Shown: positions 59,689 to 64,000 of the stretch, in pieces
Layout of the letters: each line of letters begins with the position of its first letter
How positions within the stretch are numbered: the first letter of the stretch is position 1
Assembly: GCF_002834225.1 (NCBI RefSeq)
Contig: NZ_NNSR01000056.1
Coordinates: 19,910-83,909, forward strand
Reading direction: 5' to 3'
Length of the DNA stretch: 64,000 nt
DNA from: Ruminococcus bromii
GTDB taxonomy: Bacteria; Bacillota; Clostridia; Oscillospirales; Acutalibacteraceae
Position numbers and translations under genes: made by a program
Notes under the pieces: generated by a model
What the model saw: only the letters and a program-made list of their open reading frames with translations
Database searches by the model: none
What the model was told of the DNA's origin: nothing

Positions 59689-61565
59689 TGCGTATTAAAG
59701 ATTTTTTAAACGAATTTGAGGCCGACAGGGCGGCATTGCCCGGAGTTGAAAAAGAAACTCTTGCAAAGCTCAGGAACAAAACAATTGTCATCTCGGGCGG
59801 TGAACTTGCAAGGTGTCTTTGCTATGCCTTTCTGTACAATAACGAGGCTAAAAGGCTCGAAATAAAAGTTATCCTTCTCGGCAAATCACGCAACGCAATG
59901 GCATCATACCACAGCGAACTCTTGTTAAGAGATGATTTTGATTTTGTCGATTATAATTCTGCATCAGAAATTTCGAGTGCCGACTATGTAATTACAACAG
60001 GAATCTGCGGTGAACATACAGACAACAACCCACAGATTATGATTGACGGCATTGCAGAGATAAATGCCTGTGCCAAAATTGCAAAAGCCACAGGCGCAAG
60101 AGTTGTCGTTGTGAACGACAGCAGAATTTACGGCAAAGCCAAACCGCACAGAGTTTATTCTGAAAACGAGTACGCAGAACTTGATACAACCTCTCCCTCA
60201 TCGCTTGCAGGTCAGCTTATGAGAACGAGAGAAACCACCTTGCACTCGGTTTTGAAAAACAGCGAATCAACCGTTACAACGCTCAGAACGGGCATAATTT
60301 TGGGAGCGTCAAGCAACTTTACAAGCGTGCTTGATCCTGTTTTTGACGATATAGCCAACCGCCGTGACACAGTTGTCCCGGCAACAAGGGATCGCTGCAC
60401 CTTTGTTTATATCAACGATATTTTAAAGGCGATTGTTTTCGCAATGACAAATCTTGAAGAAAACGCAGTTTATAATGTCGGCGGCAAAAACTGCAACGCA
60501 TCGCTGATTATGATTGCGGCTGTTCTCAACGATATTTACGGCAGTCGCTGTACAATTGAGTCGGGCGATTTTACGGAGCTTGACGGCTGTGCAATTAATT
60601 CAAACAAAATTTCCGTAAACGAATGCACTCCCGACATTGACCTTGAAACCATGCTGAAAATCTGCATAATGGACAAGATGAAGTCCGAAAAAGTTCTGCG
60701 TATCCCCCACTCACACGAGCGCAGACTTGATTCAATTCACGAAATTCAGCTTGCATTTCTGCTTGAAACCGACAAAATTTGTCGAAAGCACAACATAAAA
60801 TATTTTCTCGGCGGCGGAACACTTCTCGGTGCAATTCGTCACAAAGGGTTCATTCCGTGGGATGATGATGCCGATATTATGATGTTGCGTGAAGATTTTG
60901 ACCGCTTTTGCGAGATTGCGCCAAAGGAACTTCCGAGCAATATGACTTTTCAATCGTACCATACGGACAAGGCTTGTTTCTATGAATTTGCCAAGGTCAG
61001 ACTTGACGACACTTTCTTTGCAACCGACTTTGCAAAAGACCACCACGCAATGCACAACGGAATTGCGTTTGATATTTTCTGTCACGACAAAACAGCAAAT
61101 TCAGCAATCGGACGAAAAATTCATATGGCTGTGACTCTGTTCACAAGAGCACTGGTGTTCAATAAATGGAATAATCGCAAGGCTGAAAACGGCAGTAGAA
61201 TCCAGAGCATTGTAACAAATTTCTGCAAAAAAATATTTCCACTCAGATTCAGTATGTGGCTTGAAGTCCGCACTTTAAAATTCTTTAAAAACAAAAAGAA
61301 TGCAAAATATCTCTATGACGGAATGGGCAGAAATATTTATAACGGTGCTTTTCCAAAGGAATATCTTGACGATGTTGCTTATGCCGACTTTGAGAGTTAC
61401 AAGTTCCCCGTGCCAAAGGAATATGACAAGTACCTTACTTTCCTCTACGGCGACTATATGGAGCTTGCACCGCTTTCAACAAGAATGGGCTGCCACGAAA
61501 TTGCCCTCTGCGACATCGGAAAATATGACGGTTTCAAAATCCGCAAACCCGACTCTGAAAAATAA
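59688..61565 (+). CDS. Fusion of degenerate SDR domain and LicD-family domain
   Basis: A 625-residue fusion. Residues about 30-335 form an SDR fold whose nucleotide motif reads ISGGELARC and whose catalytic region near 170-182 has neither the Tyr nor the Lys; the Ser position is also changed (VVNDSRIYG). From about 345 to 600 a LicD domain follows, with FLGGGTLLGAIRHKG and PWDDDADIMM near 374-402, the nucleotidyltransferase-like core that adds phosphocholine or similar groups to surface polymers. The ATG overlaps the upstream stop, implying that the two SDR chains are made together. Confidence 0.88.
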   Translation: MRIKDFLNEFEADRAALPGVEKETLAKLRNKTIVISGGELARCLCYAFLYNNEAKRLEIKVILLGKSRNAMASYHSELLLRDDFDFVDYNSASEISSADYVITTGICGEHTDNNPQIMIDGIAEINACAKIAKATGARVVVVNDSRIYGKAKPHRVYSENEYAELDTTSPSSLAGQLMRTRETTLHSVLKNSESTVTTLRTGIILGASSNFTSVLDPVFDDIANRRDTVVPATRDRCTFVYINDILKAIVFAMTNLEENAVYNVGGKNCNASLIMIAAVLNDIYGSRCTIESGDFTELDGCAINSNKISVNECTPDIDLETMLKICIMDKMKSEKVLRIPHSHERRLDSIHEIQLAFLLETDKICRKHNIKYFLGGGTLLGAIRHKGFIPWDDDADIMMLREDFDRFCEIAPKELPSNMTFQSYHTDKACFYEFAKVRLDDTFFATDFAKDHHAMHNGIAFDIFCHDKTANSAIGRKIHMAVTLFTRALVFNKWNNRKAENGSRIQSIVTNFCKKIFPLRFSMWLEVRTLKFFKNKKNAKYLYDGMGRNIYNGAFPKEYLDDVAYADFESYKFPVPKEYDKYLTFLYGDYMELAPLSTRMGCHEIALCDIGKYDGFKIRKPDSEK

Positions 61566-61599
61566 TCAGCGTAAATCAGACCGATAAAGTAAATGTCAC

Positions 61600-61628
61600 T
61601 TGACACTTACCTGTCGGTCTGCTATAAT
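61600..61628 (+). promoter_or_regulatory. Promoter of tRNA-Leu transcript
   Basis: TTGACA (61600-61605), 17 bases, TATAAT (61623-61628). The promoter lies within an inverted repeat, CAGACCGA (61577-61584) and TCGGTCTG (61614-61621), that may also act as a weak terminator for the LicD gene. Confidence 0.65.
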
Positions 61629-61635
61629 AATATAG

Positions 61636-61740
61636 CACATTTTGAGTGCTGTTGCGAAATCAGCTGAAGAGTAGGATTTATCTGAAAGTAAGCTCCGCCT
61701 CGGTTTCCACACCGTGTAAAAATCAAGGGAGTTTAAATTG
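61636..61740 (+). other. Possible unannotated leader RNA before tRNA-Leu
   Basis: About 160 bases lie between the promoter and the tRNA. The first 100 are less AT-rich than the surroundings and can fold (for example GGTTTCCACACC, and CTCC of AAGCTCCG with GGGAG near 61727-61731). A TTTTCAA/TTTCAATTTTC-rich stretch precedes the tRNA. No family is recognised, and no ORF with a ribosome site was seen. Confidence 0.35.
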
Positions 61741-61800
61741 ATTATGCAAAGGTTGACACAATCATTTTCAACTTTCCATTTTCAATTTTCAATTTAATAA

Positions 61801-61887
61801 GCAGGTATGGCGGAATTGGCAGACGCGCATGGTTCAGGTCCATGTGAAAGCAATTTCATGCAGGTTCAAGTCCTGTTACCTGCACCA
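61801..61887 (+). tRNA. tRNA-Leu (anticodon CAG)
   Basis: An 87-base class II tRNA. The acceptor stem GCAGGTA pairs with TACCTGC. The anticodon stem CATGG/CCATG frames loop TTCAGGT, giving anticodon CAG. A long variable arm and the T arm GGTTCAAGTCC follow, and CCA is encoded at 61885-61887. Confidence 0.95.
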
Positions 61888-61890
61888 GTA

Positions 61891-61920
61891 AAGGTGGTTT
61901 TTTAACCACCTTTTATTTTT
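61891..61920 (+). terminator. Terminator after tRNA-Leu
   Basis: AAGGTGGTT pairs with AACCACCTT around four Ts, followed by TTATTTTTT. Confidence 0.85.
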
Positions 61921-62028
61921 TGCCAAAATTACTTAAAATGCCTTAAAAGTGGCTTAAACACTGGGTTTTTGAGATTTTAAAAATTCAGTTGAGTAATTTT
62001 GAATTAAGTTAAAACAAGATAAAATGCA

Positions 62029-62056
62029 GTCAAACTTACTGTCAAACTTACTGTCA
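62029..62056. repeat. Tandem 12-bp repeat
   Basis: GTCAAACTTACT occurs twice back to back, followed by a third partial copy (GTCA), in the gene-poor stretch behind the tRNA. It might be a remnant of integrase-binding repeats; no integrase is near. Confidence 0.5.
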
Positions 62057-62153
62057 TTTTAGTTTGCCTGCCGATTTTCAAGGAAACAAGATAATATATT
62101 TTTAAATTTTATTACACCGTAACACAAAAGATTTTTCTATTATTAAAACAACA

Positions 62154-62196
62154 AAGAGGTTAAGCAATTTTTTCTAATGCTTAACCTCTTTTTTTA
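62154..62196. terminator. Bidirectional terminator
   Basis: AAGAGGTTAAGC pairs with GCTTAACCTCTT, 12 bp, with TTTTTT on the plus side and CTTTGTTG on the minus side. Confidence 0.75.
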
Positions 62197-62227
62197 TTTT
62201 GTTGATTACAGAGCATTCCCATACCAT
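62174..62227 (-). CDS. Tiny ORF, 17 residues
   Basis: Starts MVWECSVINK and ends with a Lys-rich tail. AGAGG stands six bases before the ATG. It overlaps the terminator stem. Listed because it is one of four small frames with ribosome sites in a row. Confidence 0.25.
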   Translation of the reverse strand: MVWECSVINKIKKEVKH

Positions 62228-62260
62228 AACAATCCTCTATATTTTTGTTCTCAATTAACA

Positions 62261-62296
62261 TTATGCCTCATCGCCTACAAAACTGCATATTGTCAT
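62261..62296 (-). CDS. Tiny ORF, 11 residues
   Basis: Encodes MTICSFVGDEA with AGAGG seven bases before the ATG. It could be a leader or signal peptide, or chance. Confidence 0.25.
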   Translation of the reverse strand: MTICSFVGDEA

Positions 62297-62337
62297 CTTA
62301 ATACCTCTTTTCTATTTTAAATATGATTACTTTTCTA

Positions 62338-62418
62338 TTAAAAAGTGTACCACATATAAATCACAACCAGTAAACCTACTACTACTGAACAGATAAATAG
62401 TAGTACTCCAATATCCAT
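62338..62418 (-). CDS. 26-residue single-helix membrane peptide
   Basis: The peptide MDIGVLLFICSVVVGLLVVI... is one membrane helix ending in MWYTF. AAAGG lies 11 bases before the ATG, somewhat far. Its hydrophobicity and position behind the 62-residue membrane protein argue for a real gene. It could be a small toxin or membrane regulator. Confidence 0.4.
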   Translation of the reverse strand: MDIGVLLFICSVVVGLLVVIYMWYTF

Positions 62419-62495
62419 ATACTCTACAACCTTTCTATTTTTAAATAAGTAATTATTTTTACACTATTAATACCCTTGGTTTTCCATTTTACAAA

Positions 62496-62684
62496 TTACT
62501 GAAATACATAAATAGCAATAAACATTAACACCATAGCTACTAAGGAAGAAATAATTACCAAGATACCTAAAAAGCTATTCCTACCATAAGTTATACTATA
62601 TAAATGATTCTCATATGTCGCTACCAAAGCTACAATAAAAAACATTACAAGGAAAATATATAAAATTATCATAAGTACAACCAC
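62496..62684 (-). CDS. Small two-helix membrane protein
   Basis: A 62-residue protein with two hydrophobic helices (about 3-25 and 38-60) joined by a short polar loop. The GTG at 62684 has AAGGA at five bases; an ATG four codons later is possible. It is the first of four small frames after the promoter at 62707-62735. No family recognised. Confidence 0.5.
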   Translation of the reverse strand: MVVLMIILYIFLVMFFIVALVATYENHLYSITYGRNSFLGILVIISSLVAMVLMFIAIYVFQ

Positions 62685-62706
62685 ACCTTTCCTTTTATTT
62701 TATTAT

Positions 62707-62735
62707 ATTATACCATATATTATAATTAAATTGAA
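62707..62735 (-). promoter_or_regulatory. Promoter of the small-ORF group
   Basis: On the minus strand TTCAAT (62730-62735), 17 bases and TATAAT (62707-62712) preceded by TGG (extended -10). Confidence 0.55.
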
Positions 62736-62769
62736 TACTTTCTTTAATATAATATTTATTTTTAGCATA

Positions 62770-62797
62770 GAAAAAGAGGGTTCATAAAGAACCCTCT
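62770..62797 (-). terminator. Terminator of the sigma-like membrane protein gene
   Basis: On the minus strand AGAGGGTTC pairs with GAACCCTCT, followed by TTTTTC. Confidence 0.75.
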
Positions 62798-62887
62798 CTT
62801 CCCAATAATTTTCTTTAAGGATTTATTCGATTTTAACTTGTTATCAAATTAATACCAACACACTTAGTTGATAGGAACTTTCTTATC

Positions 62888-64000
62888 CTAGTGATCATTT
62901 TCAGATACTTCCTCGTCGTAAGCTGGGGTGATTGTTTCTGTATAAGCTTCTCTCCAATGACCGTCTTCTACTGTTTTTGTGCCTGTCTGTACATATTCTT
63001 TCTCATAGTGATATGCTCCTGATCCATGTTCTTCTACTTCCCATGCAAGATGCTCATTTAGGTTAGCATCTGTTAACTTCATACCACAATAGTTGCATAC
63101 ATTGTAACCTACCCAACCATATACTGGCTCCTCGTGAGTACCTGTTACAATCCATTCCTTATCGTGAAATTTTGTCACAGCATCGTGATGCTTATAGTAC
63201 TTATACTTCTTAGCTGCTGTCGTTTCAGTATTTGACGCTGGCTTCTTGTTGTTACTTGAAGAAGTAGCTGGCTTCTGATTATTACTTGAAGAGTTGCTTG
63301 GCTTAGATGCTGGCTTCTTGTCGTTATCAGATGTATTTGTCTTTGAAGTGTTGTCTTTCTTAGTATCTTCTTTCTTTTCGGTGTTACCCTTGTTGCCGTT
63401 GTTTTTGTTAGATACTGTAGTTTTTACATCGTCAACCTTAACTGTAACTGTCTTACCGTCGTCGGTTTTTACTTCTACTTTGCCGTCTTTTACTTCGACT
63501 TTCTTACCATTCTTGTCTGTGATGTTGCCGTCTTTGTCAACCTTGATTTCACCCTTGTCTACCAAATCTTTAACTGCCTTTGGTACTGTAGTTTTAGGTA
63601 CAGTTGTTGGAACAGTTGATGTCTGTACGGTTGAAGATATTACTGACGGTTCTGTCGGTTCTTTCTCAGCGTTACAGCCTGCAAGAATGCTTATGCCGAC
63701 TGCTGATGTGCCTGCAAGTATTGTAGCACCGCAGACAACGGCAATTACCTTGGTTTTTACTGTCGCAGTTGCTGTTGCCTTTACAATAGATGAAACTGTT
63801 GACTTTGCACCTGTCGCAAAGCCTTTTGTTGCAGATGTTGCAAGTGTCTGTCCGTTCGGGAGCTTGATTGTAATGTTCGGTACTGCAAGGCTCTTTGCTT
63901 CTTCCTTGAAAATAGTTGTAAAGAAAGGTACAACAACAACACCGTGAAGCTTGTCACCGCTTTTGTTTTCGTAATCTTCAATTGCAGTTTTCATCTTTGC
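62888..64000 (-). CDS. C-terminal part of a membrane protein, probably fused to an ECF sigma domain (N-terminus outside window)
   Basis: The frame is open to the window edge, so the ATG at 63994 need not be the start. The first visible residues, KMKTAIEDYENKSGDKLHG, resemble the end of an ECF sigma factor region 4 plus linker known in Clostridial sigma factors with C-terminal extensions. A membrane helix follows (about residues 84-108). Next comes a Thr/Pro stretch, a hydrophilic 'KDGNITDKNGKKVEVKDGKV' repeat-like part, and a long low-complexity Lys/Asn/Ser linker. The C-terminal extracellular domain has a CNYCG pair and several His. It may be a sensor that keeps a sigma factor at the membrane. 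Confidence 0.6.
   Translation of the reverse strand, partial: AKMKTAIEDYENKSGDKLHGVVVVPFFTTIFKEEAKSLAVPNITIKLPNGQTLATSATKGFATGAKSTVSSIVKATATATVKTKVIAVVCGATILAGTSAVGISILAGCNAEKEPTEPSVISSTVQTSTVPTTVPKTTVPKAVKDLVDKGEIKVDKDGNITDKNGKKVEVKDGKVEVKTDDGKTVTVKVDDVKTTVSNKNNGNKGNTEKKEDTKKDNTSKTNTSDNDKKPASKPSNSSSNNQKPATSSSNNKKPASNTETTAAKKYKYYKHHDAVTKFHDKEWIVTGTHEEPVYGWVGYNVCNYCGMKLTDANLNEHLAWEVEEHGSGAYHYEKEYVQTGTKTVEDGHWREAYTETITPAYDEEVSENDH

Noticed and set aside
61888..64000. Integrated genomic island at tRNA-Leu
   Set aside because: AT-rich small ORFs and a short repeat are suggestive, but no integrase, excisionase or duplicated tRNA end is seen within the window.
1..64000. CRISPR array, insertion sequences, rRNA operon or origin of replication
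   Set aside because: No regularly spaced direct repeats, transposase motifs, rRNA sequence or DnaA-box cluster was noticed on either strand.

Overview
The window looks like a chromosomal segment of a low-to-mid-GC Gram-positive gut Clostridium-class bacterium, most likely of the Ruminococcus group. The gene content is Firmicutes-typical: tepA next to a SpoIIIE/FtsK translocase, RNase M5, RecD2, YceD-rpmF and Der with a PDZ/radical SAM DUF512 protein. Strong Shine-Dalgarno sites precede most genes. A large secreted GH13 amylase carries an internal dockerin, which points to an amylosome-forming Ruminococcus bromii-like lineage. The species assignment is inference.

Layout. 1-16.5 kb is mainly housekeeping on the minus strand: ftsK/spoIIIE (cut by the window edge), uppP and tepA; a CNNM/CorC protein on the plus strand; rnmV-holA-comEC; a phosphoribosyltransferase, HIT protein and plsY; der-DUF512; and rpmF-yceD. 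16.7-18.3 kb is a queuosine-salvage module: a preQ1-type riboswitch candidate, a terminator, a QueL-like radical SAM enzyme and a YhhQ transporter. 18.5-20.5 kb holds a BlaI-like repressor, an M56 membrane peptidase and a small secreted basic peptide. 20.6-25 kb holds rmuC, an S1-domain protein, a cyclophilin lipoprotein and a HAD phosphatase. 25.0-25.6 kb carries a compact locus that reads as a type I toxin-antitoxin system: a 28-residue membrane peptide on the minus strand faces two tandem promoter-RNA-terminator units on the plus strand. The upstream unit retains only the tail of a second toxin gene.

25.8-29.9 kb is a moxR-DUF58-transglutaminase operon. 30.2-31.2 kb is an AT-rich nucleotidyltransferase/HTH pair that may be a toxin-antitoxin or abortive-infection module. 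31.4-34.3 kb is a LytTR-DUF3021 regulator pair plus an ABC exporter. 34.3-41.6 kb holds a MetE-like enzyme, a LysR regulator, two nitroreductases, an AEC transporter, DUF1540 and several unrecognised membrane proteins. 41.8-47.7 kb is a run of murT, a gatD-like gene with a substituted active site, recD2, comF and an mreB homologue. 48.7-51.9 kb is the dockerin amylase. 52.4-56.6 kb is potABCD with a hairpin-rich leader.

56.9-61.6 kb is a cell-surface polymer cluster: a TagGH-type ABC exporter, followed by two consecutive SDR-fold proteins with eroded active sites, the second fused to a LicD domain. A tRNA-Leu(CAG) at 61.8 kb is followed by an AT-rich stretch with several tiny ORFs on the minus strand. 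The window ends in the C-terminal part of a membrane protein that looks like an ECF sigma factor fused to an extracellular domain.

No CRISPR array, rRNA, insertion sequence, integrase or transposase was seen. All functions come from reading motifs and context by eye; no database search was possible.
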